Positions 1 through 5,105 of a stretch of 10,316 nt of DNA are shown here, one piece after another. The position numbers and the translations under genes are program-made. The stretch is from DAOTXK01 sp034435395. Its GTDB lineage: Bacteria > Chloroflexota > Anaerolineae > Aggregatilineales > Ch27. The notes under the pieces were generated by a model, which saw nothing but the letters and a program-made list of their open reading frames with translations, was not told the origin of the DNA and made no database searches. The stretch is from positions 1-10,316 of the forward strand of contig DAOTXK010000337.1 in NCBI GenBank assembly GCA_034435395.1, in the 5' to 3' direction. Numbering within the stretch: the first letter of the stretch is position 1; each line of letters starts with the position of its first letter.

Positions 1-17
1 CTGTAAGGCTGTTACAG
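1..17. repeat. Short perfect inverted repeat at window edge
   Basis: CTGTAA (1-6) and TTACAG (12-17) are exact reverse complements around a 5-nt spacer. It could be an operator half-pair, or the tail of a hairpin belonging to a gene outside the window. No T-run follows, so it is not a complete intrinsic terminator as seen here. Bases 18-89 hold nothing else that I can support. Confidence 0.35.
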
Positions 18-89
18 CGCCGCCGGGCACCCTCGACGCCCAAACACCCTTCTTGCCCCTAGATGACTATCGATACCTCATTTCATCGC

Positions 90-117
90 TTGACAACGCC
101 CGTCAACCCATGATACC
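90..117 (+). promoter_or_regulatory. Probable sigma70-type promoter of the HTH gene
   Basis: A perfect -35 hexamer TTGACA lies at 90-95. A weak -10 (GATACC, 112-117) follows after 16 bp. Transcription would start near 123-125, giving a leader of about 25 nt before the ATG at 150 that includes the GGAGAG ribosome binding site (135-140). The perfect -35 is the main support; the -10 matches only three of six consensus positions. Confidence 0.45.
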
Positions 118-149
118 CTGTGATAGGCTTCACCGGAGAGCGTGCGACC

Positions 150-359
150 ATGTCTGATGAGCGGCCTGCTATAGACCCCAACGCCGTCTACTCACGGCAG
201 GAAACCGCGCGCTTGCTGGGCATCAGTCTCAGCACGCTCAAGAAGCTCATCAGGGACGGCCATTTGCGGGTCAGCCGGCCGCCGGGGATGCGGCGCATTT
301 TCATCAAAGGCGCCAGCATCCTGGAGATGTTGGAGATTACCGAAGTCGAGCAGGTATAG
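150..359 (+). CDS. Small excisionase/MerR-like helix-turn-helix DNA-binding protein
   Basis: This encodes a 69-residue cytoplasmic protein that is essentially a single winged helix-turn-helix domain. Residues 14-38 (YSRQETARLLGISLSTLKKL and on) form the helix-turn-helix, and R40-I52 is a basic wing. This is the pattern of the excisionase / HTH_17 family, whose members bind DNA as recombination directionality factors or small regulators. I chose ATG 150 over an in-frame GTG at 120 because GGAGAG (135-140) sits 9 nt upstream of it. No integrase or recombinase lies nearby, so an excisionase role is not supported; a small transcription regulator or orphan mobile-element relic is equally possible. 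It leads a short unit with the possible small ORF at 413-586 and the terminator at 624-660. Confidence 0.8.
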   Translation: MSDERPAIDPNAVYSRQETARLLGISLSTLKKLIRDGHLRVSRPPGMRRIFIKGASILEMLEITEVEQV

Positions 360-412
360 GATCAGCCCATCGTTGTGACGGATTCGCGAGCAACACCCGT
401 GGAGGGGGCGTG

Positions 413-586
413 ATGGCCCGGCAGCACTCGTGCGAACAACTCAACCACACATATCCCGGAAACCATCCGGCAGCGTGGAGCGGCTCCGGCAGGGCGGACA
501 ACCGGTCGTTCGCCGCTGTCAGCATACAGCCGCTGCCCGCCTGGCTAGAACGGTCTCACCCACCCGGGCGATGGTGTCCCCCATGA
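413..586 (+). CDS. Possible 57-aa small protein, unknown function
   Basis: This frame opens with MARQHSCEQLNHTYPGNHPA and ends at a TGA at 584-586. A strong Shine-Dalgarno (GGAGGGGG, 401-408) lies 4 nt upstream of the ATG; a GTG at 410 is a second possible start. By eye about 70% of third codon positions are G or C, reasonable for this genome. The peptide is rich in Pro, Trp and His and has two Cys (C7, C55), with no membrane segment or known domain. It starts 53 nt after the HTH stop and ends 38 nt before the intrinsic terminator, so the two could be cotranscribed. The same stretch can fold into several helices (488-537, 567-604), so an untranslated structured RNA is the main alternative. 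I do not recognise the protein. Confidence 0.4.
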   Translation: MARQHSCEQLNHTYPGNHPAAWSGSGRADNRSFAAVSIQPLPAWLERSHPPGRWCPP

Positions 587-604
587 GCCGGGGGCATACC
601 CGCC
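567..604 (+). other. Long RNA hairpin upstream of the terminator
   Basis: CCCCC (578-582) pairs with GGGGG (590-594) around a 7-nt loop. After a bulged C at 595, GGTGT (573-577) pairs with ATACC (596-600). After a two-base AT bulge, GGCG (567-570) pairs with CGCC (601-604). This gives about 14 pairs with one wobble. Upstream, GGCAG/CTGCC (488-492/533-537) encloses two perfect hairpins (493-514 and 515-530), a three-way-junction shape. GC-rich sequence makes such helices by chance, so this is only suggestive of a structured RNA. Confidence 0.35.
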
Positions 605-623
605 GCCAGCACCCGACGTTCCA

Positions 624-660
624 CAGGGCGTGAGACCGACCGACTCACGCCCTGTTTTTT
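624..660 (+). terminator. Intrinsic (Rho-independent) terminator
   Basis: CAGGGCGTGAG (624-634) and CTCACGCCCTG (644-654) form a perfect 11-bp stem with a 9-nt loop, followed directly by six T residues (655-660). The T-run lies only on the plus-strand 3' side, so it ends transcription from the left, meaning the HTH gene and whatever occupies 360-620. Confidence 0.9.
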
Positions 661-702
661 AGGGATCGTGTCGTGGCACGAGCGGAGAACAGGGGAGGAA
701 AC

Positions 703-1150
703 GTGACGGAATCAACCATCGACGACGGACCGGCGGATCTACGGAGCAACTGCTGCCAGAAGCCGTTCAGCGCCACCAGATGTTTATCGGGAGCGATGCG
801 ACAGTCGGGCCGACGCGCCAGCGGAACGGTCTCGTTACGGGCCAGATGGCGCGGTCGGCGAAGCGAAAACGAGTCTCGCCAGCCAGCAGCGCCATCTGAA
901 CCGAATCGAGCACCCAACCGATTACATCAACCAACCGTGGGGCGGGGTTTACTGGTCAGCGAACACGGAACAGCAGACAGCTACCGACAGACGTTTACAG
1001 GAAGTGGATCGACCGATCCGGCCTACCGGCGGCCCAGAAAGCGGGTGCGGTAAATGCGACGAGTGTTGGCTCCTTTCTGGGCCGAACTTCATACATCCAG
1101 GGTGGGTGGGAAGGGGCAGCAATCAGACGACGGTGAATCGGGAGCTGTAA
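703..1150 (+). pseudogene. Probable decayed coding region before rtcB (low confidence)
   Basis: AGGGGAGG (691-698) is a strong ribosome binding site 4 nt before a GTG at 703, so translation initiation looks real. The 116-codon frame from that GTG (to the TAA at 1051-1053) has an odd composition, rich in Arg and Ser with rare-looking TTA, CGA and AGA codons. The most protein-like text moves between frames. About 735-870 reads best in the frame beginning STEQLLPEAVQRHQMFIGSD, which stops at 897-899. About 880-1147 reads best in another frame, containing DYINQPWGGVYWSANTEQQ and a CGKCDECW zinc-finger-like motif, ending with TAA 1148-1150. That last frame is open from 707 but has no ATG, GTG or TTG before 1004. 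A frameshifted relic of a small zinc-binding protein explains this best; noncoding sequence is the alternative. No homologue is recognised. Confidence 0.3.
1030..1084. repeat. Perfect 12-bp inverted repeat with 31-nt loop
   Basis: CGGCCCAGAAAG (1030-1041) and CTTTCTGGGCCG (1073-1084) are exact reverse complements separated by 31 nt. No T-run follows, so it is not a standard terminator. It overlaps the putative relic frame and lies about 155 nt upstream of rtcB. It could be an RNA hairpin, a transposon or recombination site remnant, or a protein-binding palindrome. Confidence 0.65.
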
Positions 1151-1161
1151 CACGGTAGAAT
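1133..1161 (+). promoter_or_regulatory. Candidate rtcB promoter
   Basis: TAGAAT (1156-1161) matches the -10 consensus at five of six positions. A weak -35 (GTGAAT, 1133-1138) lies 17 bp upstream. The predicted start near 1168 gives a leader of about 70 nt that contains two GGTGAC repeats (1170-1175, 1184-1189) and the hairpin at 1197-1217. This is a sequence-pattern call only. Confidence 0.35.
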
Positions 1162-1196
1162 CAGGCCGGGGTGACGCCCGTCCGGTGACAGCCGCC

Positions 1197-1217
1197 GTGT
1201 GCCCGCTCCCGGCACAC
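1197..1217 (+). promoter_or_regulatory. Leader hairpin just before the rtcB ribosome binding site
   Basis: GTGTGCC (1197-1203) and GGCACAC (1211-1217) form a perfect 7-bp stem with a 7-nt loop. It ends 7 nt before the AAAGGAG ribosome binding site (1225-1231). It could affect translation initiation or mRNA stability, but no known riboregulator class is recognised. Confidence 0.45.
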
Positions 1218-1238
1218 CAGCAGCAAAGGAGCATCGCC

Positions 1239-2462
1239 ATGACAACGCCACATGACGTGAGCCAGGCCGCGCCCTACAAGATTTGGGGGCGCGAGGCCAT
1301 TGACGAGGCCACGCTCCGCCAGATGGAGCTGGCAGTCCGGCTGCCCATTGCCCGGCGCGGCGCGCTTATGCCGGACGCGCACGTGGGCTACGGCCTGCCC
1401 ATCGGCGGGGTGCTGGCGACCGACAACGCCGTGATCCCCTATGCCGTCGGCGTGGACATCGCCTGCCGCGTGCGGATGACCATCTTCAACGCCTCGCCGC
1501 GCGTGATCGAGGAACAGCGGGAAAAGCTGCGCCAGATCATCGAGGATAACACCCGCTTTGGCGAAGGCGCGGAATGGGAGACGCCGCAGCAGCACGCGAT
1601 CATGGACGACCCGGACTGGGATATCCTGCCCACCGCCCGCCAGCTCAAAGACCTGGCCTGGCGGCAGCTGGGCACCAGCGGGGCGGGCAACCATTTCGTG
1701 GAGTTCGGCGCGCTCACCGTCTGGCAGCCGGTGGGGCGCGTGCCGCCGGGCAACTACCTAGCCTTCCTCTCGCACAGCGGCAGCCGCCGCTTCGGCTTCG
1801 AGACGGCCAACTACTACACGCAGGTCGCCAAGCGCCTGCACGAGGGGCGGTTGCCGAAGGAGTTCATGAACCTGGCCTGGCTGGAACTGGGCCGCGACGG
1901 CGACGAATACTGGCGGGCGATGCAACTGGCGGGCCGGTACGCCAGCGCCAACCACGCCGTCATCCACCGCCTGATCGCGTCGGCGCTGCGGATGGAGGTG
2001 CTGGACTCCGTCGAGAACCACCACAACTTCGCCTGGAAGGAGATGGTGGATGGGCGGGAGGCCATCGTCCACCGCAAGGGGGCGACCCCTGCCGGGAGAG
2101 ACGCGCTGGGGGTCATTCCCGGCAGCATGAGCGCGCCGGGGTACATCGTCCGGGGGAAGGGCAGCGCCGAGTCGATGAATTCGGCGGCGCACGGCGCGGG
2201 CCGCCTGATGAGCCGCGCCGAGGCCAAGCGGCGTTTTACCTGGGAACAGATCGACCCCCGGCTGGAGGAAAAGCAGGTCGAGCTGATCTCCGCCGGCCTG
2301 GACGAAGTGCCAGGAGCTTACAAGGACATCCATATGGTGATGGAGGCGCAGGCGGACCTGGTGGAGCCGCTGGCCGAATTCCAGCCGCGCCTGGTCAAAA
2401 TGGCCCCGGATCGCGGTGGGCGGGACCGCCGACGTAAGAAACAGAAGCGGCGGCGACGTTAG
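1239..2462 (+). CDS. rtcB: RtcB-family 3'-phosphate RNA ligase (tRNA-splicing/RNA-repair ligase)
   Basis: This is a 407-residue cytoplasmic enzyme, the usual length of short bacterial RtcB. The family joins RNA 2',3'-cyclic-phosphate or 3'-phosphate ends to 5'-OH ends using GTP and Mn2+, in tRNA splicing or repair of cleaved RNA. Hallmarks are all visible: MPDAHVGYG (44-52); VGVDIAC with metal ligands D73 and C76; GNHF with N151 and H152; LSHSGSR with H179; NHHNFAWKE with H261/H262; VHRKGAT (277-283); IPGSM (293-297); and GSAESMNSAAHGAG, where H318 is the guanylylated histidine. The usual VGVDIGCGM is replaced by VGVDIACRV, keeping the Cys. The C-terminus is very basic (about 392-407, ending KKQKRRRR). 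ATG 1239 was chosen over an upstream GTG at 1185 because AAAGGAG lies 7 nt before it. No archease, RtcA or Ro (TROVE) gene is present in the window. An HNH nuclease gene follows 115 nt later. Confidence 0.96.
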   Translation: MTTPHDVSQAAPYKIWGREAIDEATLRQMELAVRLPIARRGALMPDAHVGYGLPIGGVLATDNAVIPYAVGVDIACRVRMTIFNASPRVIEEQREKLRQIIEDNTRFGEGAEWETPQQHAIMDDPDWDILPTARQLKDLAWRQLGTSGAGNHFVEFGALTVWQPVGRVPPGNYLAFLSHSGSRRFGFETANYYTQVAKRLHEGRLPKEFMNLAWLELGRDGDEYWRAMQLAGRYASANHAVIHRLIASALRMEVLDSVENHHNFAWKEMVDGREAIVHRKGATPAGRDALGVIPGSMSAPGYIVRGKGSAESMNSAAHGAGRLMSRAEAKRRFTWEQIDPRLEEKQVELISAGLDEVPGAYKDIHMVMEAQADLVEPLAEFQPRLVKMAPDRGGRDRRRKKQKRRRR

Positions 2463-2510
2463 TCACCCCCACCCCCGCGAATTTCCACCCAAAATCGCGC
2501 CAACCTGGCC

Positions 2511-2527
2511 GAAACTGCGCCAGTTTC
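2511..2527. promoter_or_regulatory. Palindromic operator candidate in the HNH promoter
   Basis: GAAACTGCGCCAGTTTC is a perfect 7-bp inverted repeat with a 3-nt centre. It sits directly upstream of the TATAAT at 2531-2536, in the space where RNA polymerase binds between -35 and -10. A dimeric repressor bound here would block the promoter. No T-run follows, so it is unlikely to be the rtcB terminator. Confidence 0.55.
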
Positions 2528-2530
2528 CGC

Positions 2531-2553
2531 TATAATCAGTGTGGATCGTCCAC
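2531..2553 (+). promoter_or_regulatory. Promoter of the HNH gene: perfect -10 plus a second palindrome
   Basis: A perfect TATAAT lies at 2531-2536; the -35 region (about 2506-2513, GC-rich) is weak. A second inverted repeat, GTGGA-TCG-TCCAC (2541-2553), covers the expected transcription start and first bases of the leader. A weak -35 with flanking palindromes fits a regulated promoter. It indicates that the HNH gene can be expressed separately from rtcB. Confidence 0.6.
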
Positions 2554-2577
2554 GTATGAGGTAGAAGGAGCCTCGTT

Positions 2578-3117
2578 TTGTACGGGCATGTACTGCTGCT
2601 GAACGGGAGCACGTGGGAACCGCTGGCCGTGATCAGCGTGCCGCGGGCGATCAACCTGTTGCTGGCTGGCAAGGCGGTAGTGGTGGAAGAAACCGGGCGT
2701 TTCCTGCGAACCGTCCGCTCTCAGTTCCCCGTCCCCTCCGTGATCGCCCTCAAGCGCTTCATCAACGTTCCCCGTCGCCATGCAGCCTGGAGTCGGAAGG
2801 GCGTCCTGGCCCGCGATGATTACACCTGCATCTACTGCGGGGCGCGCCCCGGCGACCTCGTGCGCAGCAAAGCGTTGACCAAAAGGGACTTCACCGTCGA
2901 CCACATCGTGCCCAAGTCACATGGCGGCAAGGATACCTGGGCCAACACCGCCTGCGCCTGCTACAACTGCAACCATCGTAAGGGTGGGCGCACCAATCGC
3001 GAGGCTGGCATGAAGCTGCTCTGGGAGCCCAAAACCCCGCGCACCAGCTACATCGTGATCACCATGGGCAAAGGGCCGGACGCCTGGAAAAAGTATATCG
3101 AGATCAGAAGCCAGTAA
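2578..3117 (+). CDS. HNH endonuclease (CxxC zinc-binding type)
   Basis: This is a 179-residue putative metal-dependent nuclease. The N-terminal part (1-75: VLLLNGSTWEPLAV, RAINLLLAGKAVVVEE, PSVIALKR, VPRRH) matches the conserved leader of a widespread family of about 170-180 residues seen in Chloroflexota, Cyanobacteria and Actinobacteria. The HNH module spans about 77-145: C84-C87 and C128-C131 make a structural zinc site, D108-H109 (VDHIVP) supplies the first catalytic histidine, N123 (DTWAN) the central Asn, and H133 (NCNHRKG) the last His. The start is TTG 2578, set by AAGGAG (2565-2570) 7 nt upstream and by conserved residues beginning immediately after it. The gene follows rtcB in the same direction but has its own promoter. 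The physiological substrate of this family is not established to my knowledge; whether it cuts DNA or RNA cannot be told from sequence. Confidence 0.9.
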   Translation: MYGHVLLLNGSTWEPLAVISVPRAINLLLAGKAVVVEETGRFLRTVRSQFPVPSVIALKRFINVPRRHAAWSRKGVLARDDYTCIYCGARPGDLVRSKALTKRDFTVDHIVPKSHGGKDTWANTACACYNCNHRKGGRTNREAGMKLLWEPKTPRTSYIVITMGKGPDAWKKYIEIRSQ

Positions 3118-3184
3118 GGGCGAATCGGCTTCCCCCTCAGCGGGACAACGGGCCGGGTCGTCAATTAAAAGGGGCTGACAACGC

Positions 3185-3212
3185 GTGAGGCGTGATCGAT
3201 CTCACGCCTCAC
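3185..3212. terminator. Perfect 11-bp hairpin in the convergent gap (possible bidirectional transcription end)
   Basis: GTGAGGCGTGA (3185-3195) and TCACGCCTCAC (3202-3212) pair perfectly around a 6-nt TCGATC loop, between the ends of the HNH gene (plus) and the NifX-like gene (minus). No T-run directly follows on the plus strand; on the minus strand TTTT comes about 15 nt after the stem. The position fits a transcription end, but it is not a canonical intrinsic terminator. Its core GGCGTGA/TCACGCC is shared with the terminator stem at 624-654. The rest of the gap (3118-3294) shows no gene. Confidence 0.5.
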
Positions 3213-3294
3213 TCACGCCCAGGTCCCTGCCCCCACTTCCCGCGCCAACAGCCCGCCAATCGGCCAGCGCTCGGACGGGCAGCACGGCTGTTTG

Positions 3295-3678
3295 TTAATG
3301 GTGGTGCAGGCGGCGCTCGTCATGATCCAGCGTCCCGGCCAGATAGGCCGCCAGCGCCCGGTCAATCTCCTTCTCTTGTGTCAAGTAGACTTCCATCCCC
3401 ATGCTCTGCGCGTGGGCCATAGCCGGGCTGCCCATGCCCCGCGCGATCAGCACGTCGCAGTCTCGCATCGGCGCAAATTTGCTGCCGTGGTCCCGCTGGT
3501 GATGGCCGTGCTCGGGGCCATGCTCATGACCATGCCCCTGAACATGCCCTTCTTTCTGGCGGACTTCCCGCCCGACGGGCCTGCCGTCCTCCACCGTCAC
3601 CACGACCACCTTAGGCGCGCGGCCAAAGTGCGCGCTGATGGTGTGCTCATCATCGGTGACAAAAGCGATCTTCGTCAT
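3295..3678 (-). CDS. NifX/NafY-type FeMo-cofactor-binding domain protein with His-rich loop
   Basis: This is a 127-residue cytoplasmic protein of the dinitrogenase iron-molybdenum cofactor family. The fold is recognisable from MTKIAFVTDDEHTISAHFGR at the N-terminus and from DCDVLIARGMGSPAMAHAQ followed by GMEVYLT in the C-terminal half. Members bind metal clusters or act in cluster handling, and stand-alone versions occur widely in organisms without nitrogenase. Between the two halves (about 45-64) is a His-rich stretch with eight or so histidines (GHVQGHGHEHGPEHGHHQ), and the protein ends in HHH, suggesting Ni, Zn, Cu or Fe binding. AGAGGAG (3684-3690 on the complement) lies 5 nt before the ATG. 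It follows lysA by 59 nt on the same strand and may be cotranscribed. No nif genes are present, so a role in nitrogen fixation is not supported. Confidence 0.88.
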   Translation of the reverse strand: MTKIAFVTDDEHTISAHFGRAPKVVVVTVEDGRPVGREVRQKEGHVQGHGHEHGPEHGHHQRDHGSKFAPMRDCDVLIARGMGSPAMAHAQSMGMEVYLTQEKEIDRALAAYLAGTLDHDERRLHHH

Positions 3679-3737
3679 GGTTGCTCCTCTCCATGCCCGG
3701 TATTTACCCAGCCCACCCGTTTAGATGCCGCGGGCGG

Positions 3738-4964
3738 TCATTCCGTCTCCAGCCGGGCCAGGTCCTCGAACGTCTCCCGGCGGCGGACAACGAGCCAGGT
3801 ATAGTCCTCGACCAGCACTTCGGCGGGACGGGGCCGCCCGTTGTAGTTGGAGGCCATACTCATGCCATAGGCGCCCGCCACGCCCACCGCCACCCGGTCG
3901 CCCGGCCTCAACGGCGGCAACGGCGCTGCCGGATGCAGCACATCGCTGCTCTCACAGATCGGGCCGACCACCTGGGTAGGCTGCGGCGGCGCGCCGGACC
4001 GCACCACCGGCCAGATGGGATGCCGGGCCCCGTACAGGGCAGGCCGGATCAGGTCGGTCATCCCGGCGTCGAGCACGACCGTCCGCCCGCCGTTTTTAAC
4101 ATATAACACTTCGGCCAGTAAAACCCCCGCCTCCGCCACCAGGTAACGCCCCGGTTCAAAGGCGACGGCCATCCCCTGCCCTTCCAGCACGGGCCGCAGC
4201 GCCTCGGCAAAGGCTTCCACCGGCGGGACGGCCGGCCCATCATAGGCCACCGGGAACCCGCCGCCCAGGTTGAGATGCCCCAAATCGAATTCGCGGGCCA
4301 ATCCCAGCGCCCGGCGCGCGGCCTCGGCGCTTTCATCCGGGCGGCCCAACTGCGAGCCGATGTGGACGTGCAGCCCGGCGATGTTCAGATGTGGATAGGC
4401 GTCCCGCGCCATCAGCAATTCCCGCGCCTCCGCCAGGGCGATCCCGAATTTCGCGCCCGCGTGCCCGGTGGCGATGGCGTGATGGGTATCGGCGCGCAGG
4501 GCCGGGTTGAGGCGCAGCGCGGCGCGCGGACGCTCTCCTACTGCCGCCGCCAGCGCGTCCAACCGCTCCAGTTCCCCGGCGTTCTCCACGTTGAACCAGC
4601 CGATCCCCTGCTCCAGGGCGTAGCGGAGCTCGGCCCCGGTTTTGCCCACCCCGGCGAAGACGATCCGCTCCGGCGGGCAGCCGGCCCGCCGCGCCAGGAA
4701 GATCTCCCCGGCGCTGACGGCATCGCAGCCGCAGCCTGCCTCCACCAGCGCCCGGATGAGGTGGCCATTGCCGTTAGCCTTCAGGCTGTAGTGCCACGCC
4801 GGCCTCAGCCAGGCAAAGGCATTGTTCAGCCGGTCCAGCTGGCCCAGGACGCCGCGCCGGCTGTATACGTAAACCGGCGTGCCAACCTGCCCGGCCACCG
4901 CAACCAGCGGCACGCTGTCCACGTATAAGTGATCGGCATGATAGTGAACGGTCGGCCCGTGCAT
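3738..4964 (-). CDS. lysA: Diaminopimelate decarboxylase
   Basis: This 408-residue PLP enzyme (fold type III, alanine-racemase-like barrel plus C-terminal beta domain) catalyses the last step of lysine synthesis, meso-diaminopimelate to L-lysine and CO2. Visible motifs, numbered from the chosen Met: HYSLKAN with PLP lysine K62; HVHIGSQ (199-205); the phosphate-binding GGGFP (234-238); EPGRYLV (270-276); PICESSDVL with C337 of the active site; and GAYGMSMASNYNGRPRP with Y366. Length is normal for LysA. ATG 4964 was preferred over in-frame ATGs at 4982 and 5045 because GAGGGGG lies 6 nt upstream and the N-terminus then matches LysA (HYHADHLYVDSVPL); 5045 would lie upstream of the predicted promoter. 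Related decarboxylases of this fold exist, but the motif set fits LysA best. The NifX-like gene follows downstream. Confidence 0.93.
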   Translation of the reverse strand: MHGPTVHYHADHLYVDSVPLVAVAGQVGTPVYVYSRRGVLGQLDRLNNAFAWLRPAWHYSLKANGNGHLIRALVEAGCGCDAVSAGEIFLARRAGCPPERIVFAGVGKTGAELRYALEQGIGWFNVENAGELERLDALAAAVGERPRAALRLNPALRADTHHAIATGHAGAKFGIALAEARELLMARDAYPHLNIAGLHVHIGSQLGRPDESAEAARRALGLAREFDLGHLNLGGGFPVAYDGPAVPPVEAFAEALRPVLEGQGMAVAFEPGRYLVAEAGVLLAEVLYVKNGGRTVVLDAGMTDLIRPALYGARHPIWPVVRSGAPPQPTQVVGPICESSDVLHPAAPLPPLRPGDRVAVGVAGAYGMSMASNYNGRPRPAEVLVEDYTWLVVRRRETFEDLARLETE

Positions 4965-4998
4965 AATGCGCCCCCTCGCCATTCGATCCTGCCGGGAA

Positions 4999-5027
4999 AT
5001 TGTACCCCGATCGAGAGAGTGTACCGA
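4999..5027 (-). promoter_or_regulatory. Candidate lysA promoter (minus strand)
   Basis: On the minus strand TACAAT (complement of 4999-5004) matches the -10 consensus at five of six positions. A weak -35 (TCGGTA, complement of 5022-5027) lies 17 bp upstream. The start near 4992 leaves a leader of about 28 nt to ATG 4964. A TGTACC direct repeat (5001-5006 and 5020-5025, 19 bp apart) lies in the same stretch. Confidence 0.4.
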
Positions 5028-5032
5028 CAGTG

Positions 5033-5041
5033 TGCTACAAT
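5033..5041 (+). promoter_or_regulatory. Candidate extended -10 promoter of the ABC operon
   Basis: TGCTACAAT carries the TG extension one base before a five-of-six -10 hexamer (TACAAT, 5036-5041); no clear -35 is seen. It points away from the lysA promoter, so this intergenic region (about 4965-5105) drives transcription both ways. The leader to ATG 5106 is about 58 nt and includes GAGGAG (5094-5099). Confidence 0.5.
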
Positions 5042-5105
5042 GCATCTATCCTCTTATGTCCGCCATCCTGTAAATTCTATTTCACGCAAGCCTGAGGAGT
5101 AACCC

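Noticed and set aside
430..633. 67-residue frame MRTTQPHISRK...
   Set aside because: It starts at a GTG without a good ribosome binding site and runs into the terminator stem. The 413-586 frame in the same stretch has a far better start signal.
1030..1084. tRNA or Y-RNA gene
   Set aside because: The hairpin lacks T-loop (GTTCRA) and D-loop sequences and a cloverleaf, and no Ro (TROVE) gene is present, so only a generic inverted repeat is reported.
645..1240. Minus-strand frames across the pre-rtcB region
   Set aside because: Neither the 90- nor the 81-residue frame has a convincing ribosome binding site or recognisable motif, and one runs into the terminator stem.
1574..2437. 287-residue plus-strand frame inside rtcB
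   Set aside because: It overlaps rtcB in another frame, is dominated by Gly, Arg, Ala and Pro, and has no recognisable motif.
2463..2530. Intrinsic terminator for rtcB at the GAAACTG palindrome
   Set aside because: The stem is only 7 bp and is followed by CGCTATAAT, not a T-run. Its position in a promoter fits an operator better.
3192..3804. Plus-strand frames over the NifX-like gene and convergent gap
   Set aside because: They are the complement of a gene with clear family match and ribosome binding site, and they start inside the hairpin at 3185-3212.
4275..4928. 217-residue plus-strand frame opposite lysA
   Set aside because: It is antisense to a well-supported lysA with all catalytic motifs and shows no domain of its own.
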